DNA of 64,000 bases from Uranotaenia lowii (Eukaryota; Arthropoda; Insecta; Diptera; Culicidae). Positions 32,131 through 41,370 of this stretch are shown here, in pieces. The notes below the pieces were generated by a model that saw only the letters and a list, made by a program, of their open reading frames with translations, did not search any database and was not told where the DNA came from. The translations under genes and the position numbers were made by a program. Positions within the stretch are counted from its first letter, which is position 1, and each line of letters opens with the position of its first letter. The stretch spans positions 124,248,714-124,312,713 of the forward strand of contig NC_073691.1 in the NCBI RefSeq assembly GCF_029784155.1. Direction: 5' to 3'.

Positions 32131-32436
32131 CAAAGCCTCAAACGGCCACCATACCAGATTCGCAGAAAAGAAAAGAAGAAAACTAGAAAGTTTGTCTGAA
32201 AAATTGCTCCACCGTCTTCACCGTTTTTCTCTGGGAATTCCCAACATAAACATTGAAACGGATATTGAAACAAATAGTGGTGCTGGTGCTGACTTTAAAC
32301 AAAACTGGAAATCTGGAGTGTTGGTACTTACGGCAGGAAATCATCAAAATCAAATCGTCGTTGGATTCAGGTGAAAACGTTTGAATTATCCATTTTACTT
32401 TTTTCCTCTTTCACCTTGCTCATTGTTATTGTAAAC
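32131..32436. other. Unassigned sequence upstream of the intact LINE
   Basis: No convincing frame. It may include more of the broken LINE on the minus strand or the distal 5' UTR of the intact LINE. Confidence 0.35.
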
Positions 32437-32532
32437 AGTCGTGAAGCGTCGCGTCAAGTCGTCGTGAAACATTTCATCCGCCACTGGTCGTGAAATATTT
32501 CACACAATACAGTTAACAACCCTTAACTCGGA

Positions 32533-33630
32533 ATGGATCTAGACGAAATAATTTGCGTTGTATGCGAAAAAGTGGAAACCGATCCGAATAAAGTAATAGA
32601 GTGTCTCCAATGCCATAAAAGTGCGCATTTTCGATGCAAGAACATCCGGGGAAATGCAGTCAAAAAAATGCAAAACGCCGACTACTACTGCACAAGCGAT
32701 TGCCAAGCAATGTACTTTCGGATGCGGGGGAACAAAGTTGCCGAGGACCGTATCGTCAACGAGATGAAGAAGATGCTAAACGAAATGCGTGACCTCAAGG
32801 AGTGTAACTTCGCGACCCAGAATGAAATGAGGGAGCTCAAACTCGTCAACATCGCGACACAGGAAAAATTAAAAGAAACTGTGGTTGAAATCGAAAAAAG
32901 CCAAGATTTCTTAGCCGAAAAATTTGATAGCTTCGTCGACGAATTCAGGCAGATGAAAGTCGACCAGAGCGTTCTTCGAAGCGAAGTAAGAGACGTCCAA
33001 GACGAACATACGCAACTACGCGGAGATGTTAAAAAACTCGAGAAGGAAGTGGATCGTCTTAATCGGCAGGCTCTCAGCAAGAATGCTATGATTCTGGGTG
33101 TCCCTTGTTTAGAGAACGAAGTCACAGGAAACGTCGTCGCTAACATAGCCACAGTACTAGGTTGTGACCTTCCAAATGGTGCAATTGCCGAAGCAAAACG
33201 GCTTCATCCAACAAAGCCAGATGGCAAGCACCCGCCTATCAAAGTTGTCTTCAAGGAAGAGTCATCGAAGGAACAACTTTTCGCCAAAAAAAAACTGCGT
33301 GGCCCATTGAACTCATCAGAACTTGGAAATTCTTATGCCAAATCTAGCGGAAGAGTAGTTATTCGCGATGAGTTGACCTCACAAGGATTGGACCTGCTGC
33401 GGGAAGTACGCGGAGCACAAGAACAACTTGGGCTTCAGTTTGTCTGGCCAGGTAGGGATGGAGCTATTCTCACCAAACGACGGTCTGATTCTAAGGTGGA
33501 GATTGTTCGTGCCAGAGAGGACTTACGGAAACTAGAACCACCAAAATCGAAACGGTCTCTTGAAACCTCCAACTTGGATATTTCGCTACAGTCGTCACCC
33601 GTCCTCGAGCCTCCTAATAAGCGTCGTTAA
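32533..33630 (+). CDS. LINE ORF1: PHD finger, coiled coil, FP-like domain
   Basis: The start ATG gives MDLDEIICVVCEK and places the zinc finger at the N-terminus. A C4HC3 PHD-type finger uses C8, C11, C24, C27, H32, C35, C53 and C57. Residues about 75-185 are rich in Glu/Lys with Leu/Val/Met heptads (EMKKMLNEMRDLKE, LRGDVKKLEKEVDRLN), predicting a coiled coil for oligomerisation. Residues about 185-345 (NAMILGVPCLENE, EAKRLHPTKPDGKHPPIKV, GRDGAILTKR) resemble the FP-like region common in insect LINE ORF1 proteins. The tail is Ser/Pro/Lys-rich. Known role of ORF1 proteins: LINE RNA binding and chaperoning. Stop at 33628-33630; ORF2 starts 51 nt later, so it would need reinitiation or a similar mechanism. 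Confidence 0.85.
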   Translation: MDLDEIICVVCEKVETDPNKVIECLQCHKSAHFRCKNIRGNAVKKMQNADYYCTSDCQAMYFRMRGNKVAEDRIVNEMKKMLNEMRDLKECNFATQNEMRELKLVNIATQEKLKETVVEIEKSQDFLAEKFDSFVDEFRQMKVDQSVLRSEVRDVQDEHTQLRGDVKKLEKEVDRLNRQALSKNAMILGVPCLENEVTGNVVANIATVLGCDLPNGAIAEAKRLHPTKPDGKHPPIKVVFKEESSKEQLFAKKKLRGPLNSSELGNSYAKSSGRVVIRDELTSQGLDLLREVRGAQEQLGLQFVWPGRDGAILTKRRSDSKVEIVRAREDLRKLEPPKSKRSLETSNLDISLQSSPVLEPPNKRR

Positions 33631-33680
33631 AGATTAATACTGTCATACTGTCATAGTAAATAGCTTTTTTTTCTATCACA

Positions 33681-36584
33681 ATGGCTTCAAACGATAACAT
33701 TAATAAAAATTTTATGTATGAATGTGTAGAAGATTACTTAGTAAATAAATATAATTTAACATACAATCACGGTTTAAAATTACTACAATGGAATATTCGC
33801 GGGATGAACAATCCTGAAAAGTTCGATACACTCAAAGATTTTGTAGATCGCTGCTCGAGAAACATCGACATAATTGTGGTGAGTGAAACATGGGTTAAAT
33901 CTGGAGATTCACAAATGTTCACTCTAAACGGATTCGACGGAATTTTTTCCTGCCGTGAAACATCGCATGGGGGACTAGCCGTTTATGCACGTAGTGACCT
34001 TAAGGCTGATACTGAGGAAATAGAAGAAGATGATGGATTTCACTACATACGACTTCGTCTTCGATTGGGTAACGGGCCACTATCTCTACATGTTGTTTAC
34101 CGTCCTCCTGCATTCCGCTTCGCCAACTTCATCGAGAAGCTTGAAAGCAAGTTGTCCCGTAATAGTAAGCACCCTAACTCAATCCTCCTGGGTGATACAA
34201 ACGTGCCAGTTAATCTGTCGAGCAACATAGTCGGCGAGTATCTCAGGATTCTGGAATCACGCAATTTGTTTGTTGTTAACAACGAGGTCACGCGGCCAGC
34301 CAGTGGGAATATCCTCGACCATGTTGTATGTTCACAGAGCATCATCGCTTCAACAATGAACGAGACAATCTGCACGGATATAAGCGACCACAACATGATT
34401 GTTACCACACTGTCGAGCAGTACCAACAAAGATATCCAACTCTTAAGTAAGAGCATCGTCAACCACCACCAACTTAACGCAGAATTCGCAGAAGCGCTGC
34501 AGAACATTCCGTCGACAACATGCGCTAACGAAAAGATTATACTCATAGCCGACAAATATAACGAGATTCGAAATCGTGCCACAAAAACAATAACAATTAG
34601 AGCAAAGGTGAAGAGGAACTGCCCGTGGATGACATTCGACGTCTACAAACTAATGTCAACGAAAGACAAGATTTGGAAGCATTGCAAGCGTCACCCTGCG
34701 GATGAACACTCCAAGCAACTCCTAAATGACATCTCCAGAAGACTGGCGAAGCTAAAAAGTCATTGTAAACGATCATACTTCCTTCGACTTCTGCAATCAG
34801 CATCGCCAAAGCGATCTTGGAAATTTTTAAACGAAGCCCTCGGCCGCAAGTCTAAATCGCATGATAATATTACGCTCAAGATTGGAAATGAAGTTCAGGT
34901 GGACCCAGCACAAGTTTCAAACAGCATCAACGACTACTTCTGCAATATTGGTCCCCAATTGGCTGCTAACATCGCAAGCAATCGAGACATTCAACAGTAC
35001 AATTCACTCCGTTCGCAACCATCGCCTTCTTTGTTTTTGAGACCGGCATCCGTCTCAGAGGTACTGTTAGAAATCAGCAATCTAGATTCCAACAAATCTC
35101 CTGGTGCTGACAATATTACCGTGGACACACTGAAAACACATCACTTGGCGTTCTCCAATATCCTGACAGATATCTTTAATGAAATAGTCGGAACCGGAGT
35201 TTATCCCGACGCATTGAAACTAGCCCGAGTAACTCCTATTTTCAAGTCCGGAGACAACTCAGACGTTTCAAACTACCGTCCAATCTCAACGCTCTCAGTA
35301 TTGAACAAAATCCTGGAAAAACTCCTCGTCACCAGGATAAGTGAGTACCTATCGAGATACGACCTTATAAGCCCGCGCCAGTATGGATTCCGAAAAGGAT
35401 GCAGTACATTAACAGCAACTACTGAACTCCTGGAAGATGTATATGACGACCTGGACAATCGTAACTACGCCGGTGCCCTGTTTTTGGACCTGAGGAAAGC
35501 ATTCGACACAATAGACCACGCCTTGCTGTTGCAAAAATTGGAATGGTATGGAATACGAGGTCAGCCTCATCGGTTAATTGAGAGCTACATAACAGATCGA
35601 CAACAATTCGTGTCTCTGAAAGGACACTCTAGTAGCAAAAAATTCATTACAACGGGGGTACCACAAGGGAGTAACCTAGGTCCGCTGATGTTTTCAGTTT
35701 TTATCAACGATCTTCCACAACTGAACCTACATGGCAAAGTTCGGCTCTTTGCCGATGACACCATAATATCATATAGTCACTCCAACCCCCTCCAGATTGT
35801 GGAATGGATTGGTAATGACCTGCAAGTCCTTCAGCAATACTTCGATTGTAACCTGCTTTCGCTTAACCTATCAAAAACGTCGTACATGTTATTTAACTCC
35901 GGTCGTCGCTCCATACCACAGCTGCCATTAATCCGTATAGACAACACGATTATTGAACGTGTGCGCCAGTTCAAATATCTGGGATTGCTTCTGGACGATA
36001 CCCTATGCTGGTCAGCCCACATAGAGCAACTGAAACGAACACTCGCTCCGGTCTGCGGTGCAATATGGAAAATATCATCGTTTATTCCAACTCACTGGCT
36101 GAAAAACGTTTATTTTGCGCTGTTCCACTCGAGGTTACAATACCTAGTATCGCTGTGGGGCAAAGCATGTAAAAGCCGCCTTAGAGAATTGCAAACCATG
36201 CAAAACCGTGTCCTCAAGACTGTCTTCAAGTTGCTTTATTTATATCCTTCTGAGTTGTTATATGGCATGAATAACTCGGTACTTCCTATACGAGGTGCCC
36301 AAGAGTTCCAAACCTTAATATTCACCCACAAACTCCTGACAAGTAGAGAATCCCACCACAATTTGCGCCTCGAGAGAATGACGTCGCACCGTCTGTCCAG
36401 AAACGCAAATCACCTTCGCCTATCCCGTGTAAGGACGGAATACGGGAAAAAGAAACCTAGCTACTTTGCCAGTAAACTCTACAACAACCTGCCAGAGACC
36501 CTGAAACAGTCTTCAACGCCCTCACGATTCAAAGCGCAACTGCTATTGATCTGCAAGCAGAACATAAACCGCTTCCTCCGCTAA
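33681..36584 (+). CDS. LINE ORF2: APE endonuclease and reverse transcriptase, intact
   Basis: A 967-residue protein for target-primed reverse transcription. Endonuclease (about 30-245): N38 in LQWN, E69 in SETW, D172/N174 in GDTN (GDFN is usual), D236/H237 in SDH. RT (about 470-780): SPGADNI, RVTPIFKSGD, NYRPISTLSVLNKILEKLL, QYGFRKGCST, FLDLRKAFDTIDH, GVPQGSNLGP, FADD at residues 690-693, then NLSKT and YLGLLLDD. The C-terminal region lacks an RNase H domain. No internal stop over almost 3 kb and all catalytic residues present make this the one enzyme in the window that could be active. The start is the first ATG after the ORF1 stop, in CACAATGG context. Activity is inference. Confidence 0.9.
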   Translation: MASNDNINKNFMYECVEDYLVNKYNLTYNHGLKLLQWNIRGMNNPEKFDTLKDFVDRCSRNIDIIVVSETWVKSGDSQMFTLNGFDGIFSCRETSHGGLAVYARSDLKADTEEIEEDDGFHYIRLRLRLGNGPLSLHVVYRPPAFRFANFIEKLESKLSRNSKHPNSILLGDTNVPVNLSSNIVGEYLRILESRNLFVVNNEVTRPASGNILDHVVCSQSIIASTMNETICTDISDHNMIVTTLSSSTNKDIQLLSKSIVNHHQLNAEFAEALQNIPSTTCANEKIILIADKYNEIRNRATKTITIRAKVKRNCPWMTFDVYKLMSTKDKIWKHCKRHPADEHSKQLLNDISRRLAKLKSHCKRSYFLRLLQSASPKRSWKFLNEALGRKSKSHDNITLKIGNEVQVDPAQVSNSINDYFCNIGPQLAANIASNRDIQQYNSLRSQPSPSLFLRPASVSEVLLEISNLDSNKSPGADNITVDTLKTHHLAFSNILTDIFNEIVGTGVYPDALKLARVTPIFKSGDNSDVSNYRPISTLSVLNKILEKLLVTRISEYLSRYDLISPRQYGFRKGCSTLTATTELLEDVYDDLDNRNYAGALFLDLRKAFDTIDHALLLQKLEWYGIRGQPHRLIESYITDRQQFVSLKGHSSSKKFITTGVPQGSNLGPLMFSVFINDLPQLNLHGKVRLFADDTIISYSHSNPLQIVEWIGNDLQVLQQYFDCNLLSLNLSKTSYMLFNSGRRSIPQLPLIRIDNTIIERVRQFKYLGLLLDDTLCWSAHIEQLKRTLAPVCGAIWKISSFIPTHWLKNVYFALFHSRLQYLVSLWGKACKSRLRELQTMQNRVLKTVFKLLYLYPSELLYGMNNSVLPIRGAQEFQTLIFTHKLLTSRESHHNLRLERMTSHRLSRNANHLRLSRVRTEYGKKKPSYFASKLYNNLPETLKQSSTPSRFKAQLLLICKQNINRFLR

Positions 36585-37022
36585 AAAAAAAAAAATTTTT
36601 TTTTGTGCCATACCACTTATAAATATCATCTTTCGTTCTCGCCCCTCCACCTAGCCCACCGCCGCCCAAACGCCACTCCAAACCACCGCCACCCACCCGC
36701 CACCCCCCGTCAGTAACCCACGCACAACCGCAGCAGCCCACAAAAATCTACGAATTTATAATACCAGTGTTAATTAACTATTATATTGTATAAACTTGTG
36801 AGATAGCAAATGAAAAGTGCCAAGCACTCCTTCACAGAGCATTATCTCGCTCACTGGAGTGCTCATACATACTTTGGAAAAATATTGTAAACGAATTGTT
36901 AAAATTGTTTTGACAGGGTTTTGTGCCTGTTGGAGAAGAGGCTTCAGAGAAGCTTAACTCCAGCGGGCTTTCCCTGTCCGAGGAAAAAAAAAAAATAAAT
37001 AAAAAAATAAAAAAAAAAATAA
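36585..37022 (+). other. LINE 3' UTR with C-rich tract and A-rich tail
   Basis: After the stop an A/T run is followed by about 100 nt that is strongly C-rich (36640-36740: CCTCCACCTAGCCCACCGCC and similar), giving runs of G on the other strand. The end is an A-rich tail of AAATA/AATAAA-type units from about 36986, the usual CR1/L2-style microsatellite or poly(A) end. Confidence 0.7.
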
Positions 37023-37075
37023 AAAATTATCAGCACACCAGTTCACTACCATGTCCAGGAAGGAAGCCTTGTAAC
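37023..37075 (-). pseudogene. LINE RT fragment, distal piece
   Basis: Minus strand reads FLDMVVNWC, the segment that normally follows the LQ...FL region in LINE RTs. It continues the RT fragment at 38878-39125 once the hAT element between them (37076-38869) is removed. The A-rich tail of the intact LINE abuts it at 37022. Confidence 0.6.
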
Positions 37076-38869
37076 CAGGGTGGCCACCCATCCGGGAAAA
37101 ACGGGAAAAGCGGGAAAAAGACGGGATTTGAAATCCAACGGGAAAAAAGCGGGAAAAAGCCGGGAATTTTTTCGAGAAGTCGGGAATTTTTGGCTTAGTT
37201 GAAATCTGTTCAATGAAGTTTAGTCGAAATACATAGGTCGAAACAAGTAGAAATGGATTGACAATTGATCACCAGTCGCCTTCCAATTGATTTCGATCGA
37301 TTTCTACCAGGTCAAAACGAATCCTCCTGCTGAACTGGATCGGTTTCGATTAGTTTGAACTTGCTTCATTGAACAACAAAAGGATGTTTCCGAAGAGCCA
37401 GATTGCTAATCGAATAGAAATGGCAAAAAAGCTTTTTTATTCCACACGGTATTGCTCTCTATTTTTTGAATGAAGTTTTCAATTTACTACAGAATTGCAG
37501 CGAGTTCGTATTCTGATTTGACGAAACGTTAAATAAGATTGTGCAGAAGCAACAAATATGTAGATATTAGTGTGCGCTTCTGGAATCAAAACACAAACCT
37601 AGTTGAAGCAAGGTATATTGGTTCTACATTCTTATTCGACGCGCTCGAATGACCTTCTAAATGGCGTAAAACTATGTTTTTCGAAAAATCCTGATCTACT
37701 GAAACAAGTGATCCAGTATTCTATGGATGGTCCAGCAATAAATTGGAAAATGCTCAAGGAACTAACTAGTGAGGTTCTAGCCTGTTCAAAAACATTCCAC
37801 TTAGAAGGGCAGATTATACTGCAGTAACGGGTTCAACTATATTTCCGTTAAAATTTTGTGACGTTCGCTGAGTGGAAAATGAACGCGTCGCAGAACGTGC
37901 TGCCAAAATGCTACCGTACCCCAAACGGTTTGTCGACGAGGTAAAAAAAACAAGAGCAGAAAAAGATTAAGAAAAACCATTAAAATTTTAAGCGAACTTT
38001 TCCATCGATTTCCCGGTCAAAGGTTTTTGACATTGTCACTAAAGCTGTATATGATAATTTGCTGGGACCAAAAATGAGTTTTTTTGTTACGGCCGCTTCG
38101 ACTGTTCAGTTCTTTTTACACGAGTATCAGACAGAAGCACCGATGGTTCCGTTTCTCTTCGATGATTTAACCGGGCTTGTAAGAGATTGATGGAAAAAGT
38201 TGTAAAGCCTGAACGCCTGAACTTAAAATCAAAAACACTTATTGGAGTTGAACTCTCAGAAATAAATCTCGGGGGGTTACAGCTATAACGATAACAAAAT
38301 CGTTAATCCAGTATGCCCGCAATTCTCACTCGAGATATGTCGAGTCCTTAAAAGCAAAAAAAAAAAATGAAAAAAATCCTTAAAATGAAAGAAAATCTGA
38401 AAAAAAAACTATAGCGAAACGGAAGCGAGAGGCAGTAAAGGAGGCTAAGGAAGCAAAAAAATTGAAGGTGCTTTCCGACGCCCATAGAGAGGCAAGCTTA
38501 ATGGACGAAAAATTAAAGCACTTAAAAAAATATGAGATACAAATAAATTTGAAAAATGATAATCAAACATATTTTAATTAATAAACTCTTTTTCGAATCG
38601 AGTTATATAGTTTTAAAAATTGAAAAAAATCCTGCTTATCAATCTAATGATTTTTTAGGTTAATTGGTGAACATTACTGAAACAAACCATTTAAAGATCA
38701 TTTGCCACTAAAAAAAGCTTAATCGATTTTCGTTTATATGGTTTCAAAAATGAATATTCGGATTTTTGTTTGGTTTTCTGTTGTATAAAACGGGAATTTC
38801 GTGAGACCATGCGGGAAAAAAACGGGAAAAATGCGGGAAAAAAAAATTTGATTTTGAGTGGCCACCCTG
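37076..38869 (+). mobile_element. hAT element with perfect 8-bp target duplication
   Basis: Left end CAGGGTGGCCACCCATCC, right end inverted CAGGGTGGCCACTC, flanked by CTTGTAAC at 37068-37075 and 38870-38877. CGGGAAAAA strings are iterated at both ends (subterminal sites). It carries decayed transposase pieces in plus orientation. The insertion target is a LINE RT fragment on the minus strand, which reads across the junction once the element and one duplication are removed. Confidence 0.9.
37603..38581 (+). pseudogene. hAT-like transposase remnant
   Basis: Separated frames match parts of hAT-like proteins of arthropods. 37603-37827 contains YSMDGPAINWKML, parallel to the MDGPNVNWK block. Around 38085-38200 there is FFVTAASTVQFFLHEYQTEA and MVPFLFDDL. 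Near 38415-38570 a Lys/Glu-rich coiled C-terminus (KRKREAVKEAKEAKKLKV) ends in a stop. The intervening sequence has many stops and shifts, and no N-terminal zinc finger (BED) is seen. Too decayed to act. Confidence 0.68.
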
Positions 38870-38877
38870 CTTGTAAC

Positions 38878-39125
38878 TCGTAACAATCAGCTAAACTGTT
38901 AATGATCAAAAATATTTTTAGGTCGTCCGCATACAGGAGAACTCCTCAGCCAATAAGAAGCAAATTAATGTCATTACAGAACATTGTAAACAACAAAGGG
39001 CCCAAGTTGCTGCCTTGTGGAACCCCAGACTTTGGAATAAAATCAGGAGATTCTGCAGAACCAATTCTGACAGCTAAACGGCGATTCGTAAGATAACTTT
39101 TTATCCAAGCACATAGTCGTTCAGA
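38878..39125 (-). pseudogene. LINE RT fragment split by the hAT element
   Basis: The minus strand reads SYLTNRRLAVRIGSAESP, FIPKSGVPQGSNLGPLLF, MFCNDINLLLIG then a stop, and VLLYADDLKIFLIINSLADC. These are the RT blocks surrounding the YADD active site, here with its aspartates intact but with an in-frame stop before it. It ends at the hAT insertion and continues at 37023-37075. Clade Jockey/CR1-like, not resolved further. Confidence 0.8.
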
Positions 39126-39357
39126 ACATCTTACCTTTGCATGATAGACGGTGCTGAGAGGGTATCCACTTTTTTGGCCACATCCCGAACTGATGCAGTA
39201 TTTTTACTGGCGTAAGCACGCATGACTTTCTGGTAAAAAGTTTTGTATACACGTCCATATTTCCGAATCGCACTTCGTGCAATGCTTACTTCGGTATCGA
39301 TTTTTGAAATCGGTCAATACGCCTAGTCCTGTTTCGACAAAAACGCATTTGGAGTTT
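39126..39357 (-). pseudogene. Mariner-like N-terminal fragment
   Basis: Minus-strand sequence reads IDTEVSIARSAIRKYGRVYK and RAYASKNTASVRDVAKKVDT, resembling the helix-turn-helix DNA-binding part of Tc1/mariner transposases. The neighbouring mariner has SLRDLAKKFKT at the comparable place. It appears to be a second, truncated copy lying next to the ITmDD37E element. Confidence 0.45.
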
Positions 39358-39359
39358 TA

Positions 39360-40573
39360 AACTCTGTTTCACAAAGAATCTGGTCGGATAAAATAGATCA
39401 TTTCTCCGCAAAGAAATAACGTACAACAAAAGTAAAAATGTCATTTTGTATCATTTTTATTGCACTTTAAGGAAAAAATACATAAAAATCATTCGTCAGC
39501 TTTTCGGATGAATTTTTGAACTTTTTTTTGTCATACCACCCATCATTTTCTGCACAGTACTGCTGGTAACCTCATTCGCGATCTTGTTCCACCACATTTC
39601 CATTTGAGCGGGTATTTTCATGGTTCTGCCACATTTCTTCAGTTTGCCCTTAACTATTGCCCAATATATCTCGATGGGACGAAAATCCGGACAGTTTGGT
39701 GGATTGATACTTTTTTTCAACAAAATCGATCTTGTTCTCCTTATACCACTTGACGACATCCCGGCTGTAGTGGCAGCTTGCTAGGTCCGGCCAGAACTTC
39801 ACCGGACCTTTGTGGGACCGAATGAATGGCAAAACCCTCTTCTGGAGATATTCTTCTTTGTAAACGTTTCCATTCATTGTGTCCCCTGTGATGAAAATCT
39901 TAGTCTTCTTCCCACAACTACAGATCCCTTGCCAAATCATCAACTTACGAGCAAATTTATCTGCGAAAACAAACTTGAATCTACCCGCAACATTCCCTTT
40001 ACGCTTCGCAAGGTAAAATTTGTTACCGGGTAGGTATTTGTCCAAAATCCATTTTGACGTAAGTTTCGTCGTCCATCAAAATCCATCCGTTGTACTTGGT
40101 CAACACTTTCTCGTACAACTTCCTTCCCTGGTTTTGGGAACCAGGTTTTGTTTCAGCGTCCTGTTGGGGTGTTTGCTTGCATGCATGTACTGTGGTTCGT
40201 CTTGAACTTTTTCGCCAAATCACGCAAAGAGACTTCAGGATTATTGTGAACTGATCGAATTACCTTTGCTCGCAGCTTCCGGTCACTTTTACGCCTGGTT
40301 TGTTTTGCTCGATCCACCGCCGTAAGGGTCTCCCGGTAACGTTGCACCACCGAATTTTCAGTCGATTTTGGATATTTCAGGAATTTCGCGATCTTTACCC
40401 CTGACTTTTCGCCTTTCGCGTTACATCGTCGTCAACTTTTGACTGACTGCTTCAATCTGGATGAAATTTTCTCCACTAAGTAAACAAACCACTGTCAATA
40501 GATTCGCGAAGTGACAACTAGGGGCGCTGCAGTAAATTAAAAGATGCGACCAGGTTCTATGTGAATCAGACTT
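39360..40573 (-). mobile_element. ITmDD37E mariner-type transposon, full-length but inactive
   Basis: Imperfect TIRs: left AACTCTGTTTCACAAAGAAT then CTGGTCGG; right, inverted, AAGTCTGATTCACATAGAAC then CTGGTCGC. TA on both sides (39358-39359, 40574-40575). The 1.2-kb length and a single minus-strand transposase remnant are standard for Tc1/mariner. The catalytic spacing identifies the DD37E group reported from mosquitoes. Confidence 0.82.
39490..40400 (-). pseudogene. DD37E mariner transposase, frameshifted
   Basis: Minus-strand pieces run from the N-terminal helix-turn-helix (about 40350-40153: RRKSDRKLRAKVIRS, SLRDLAKKF) through MDDETYVKMDF (first Asp, about 40060), FARKLMIWQGICSCGKK and WPDLASCHYSRDVVKWY (second Asp), to CPDFRPIEIYWAIVKGKLKK (third acid, Glu). 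Between the second Asp and the Glu lie 37 residues, if a run of seven A on the coding strand (near 39715) is read as a one-base insertion. At least two more frame breaks occur, near 40040 and 40155. Catalytic residues are all present. It would cut and paste its element; this copy cannot without repair. Confidence 0.83.
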
Positions 40574-40575
40574 TA

Positions 40576-40865
40576 GACAATGTAATCAGTTTTTTTTCTA
40601 TTTCGCATTATCTAATTATTTTCCTTACTAAGTATATTAAACACTTGAAAATTAGCATAATTTCATTCTGCGGTAGGTAAGTACAGGTTTTTCGTTAAAG
40701 TAACGTGATTAATGAACAAAAAGGATTTCTAGCCCTTTTGTTTTCTCATTTTCTATTCGCCACAATGCCCTTAGAAATCCAGAATGACTGTTCGCTCTTT
40801 CGATCAATTATCACAGTAGCAATATTTAGGCAATTCTAATTAACTTTTTAGAGGAACTGCGAAAT
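40576..40865. other. No feature recognised
   Basis: AT-rich spacer; nothing supportable. Confidence 0.4.
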
Positions 40866-40869
40866 TATT

Positions 40870-41022
40870 GAAGTTTTTGGGGTCTCGCTGGTCCACTGAT
40901 GGCATGGGTTCGATTCCCATCTCGGTACTGGGTGTTAAACGTTAATCTTAAGTTGTCCACGTCATTTGTTCAGCCTGTAAAGCTTAAATCGGCTAAGACG
41001 GTGAATGTGTTTTTTTTTAAAT
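40870..41022 (+). repeat. tRNA-related SINE, 5'-truncated
   Basis: B-box-like GGGTTCGATTCCC and GGTACTGGGTGTTAAACGTT are followed by AGCTTAAATCGGCTAAGACG and a T run. The tRNA-like part with a ...AAATCGGCTAAGACGG body is typical of tRNA-derived SINEs in mosquitoes. No A box is convincing, so the 5' end is missing. Confidence 0.6.
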
Positions 41023-41089
41023 TAAAATTAGATTTTATCCTATGATCACAAAATATTAATAACAATGACTTTCATCATCCTTGCAATAA

Positions 41090-41370
41090 TGAAAATACTA
41101 TGAAAAACAATGGGTTTCATGGTTTTATTGTGAAAAAAGGGACGCTGTTGGACCGTGAACTTTTACTTTTTTTTATGGTCATGCTGCATATCAGTACCCC
41201 TTTTTTCATGGTTATTTTCGGCAAAACGATGAAATGTACGGTCGAAAACTATGAATGCTAAAGTGCATTCACGGTATCAGGGACGATGGTAATCATTGTG
41301 CAAACGATACAATTTAAGATTTGTGGATATGGAATTCATGGTTTTTTTTAATGGTACAATCCTATTCGGG
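41090..41370. mobile_element. Second, partial copy of the CCCGAATAG MITE
   Basis: Reverse complement of the left part of the element at 6566: AACCATGAATTCC, TTTCGACCGTACATTTCATC and CATGAAAAAAGGGGTA recur in order. The right terminus CTATTCGGG is at 41362-41370. The opposite terminus is not found, so it is truncated. Confidence 0.6.

Larger units (their letters stand above)
32437..37022 (+). mobile_element. Structurally intact two-ORF LINE (CR1/L2 group style)
   Basis: A 5' UTR with iterated CGTGAAaCATTTCA strings (about 32440-32510) is followed by ORF1 (365 codons), a 50-nt gap, ORF2 (967 codons), a GC-rich 3' UTR and an A-rich tail at about 36987-37028. ORF1 carries a PHD finger and a baculovirus FP-like region; ORF2 carries APE endonuclease and RT without RNase H. 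This arrangement is known in the CR1/L2/Daphne/Crack group. Neither ORF has a stop or frameshift, so the copy may be young and potentially autonomous. The 5' end position is approximate. Confidence 0.85.

Noticed and set aside
32685..33152. 155-codon minus-strand frame inside LINE ORF1
   Set aside because: Ser-rich mirror of the coiled-coil coding region on the plus strand; a shadow.
36529..36741. Gly-rich minus-strand frame in the LINE 3' UTR
   Set aside because: Translation of the C-rich tract on the opposite strand; composition artefact, no protein-like features.
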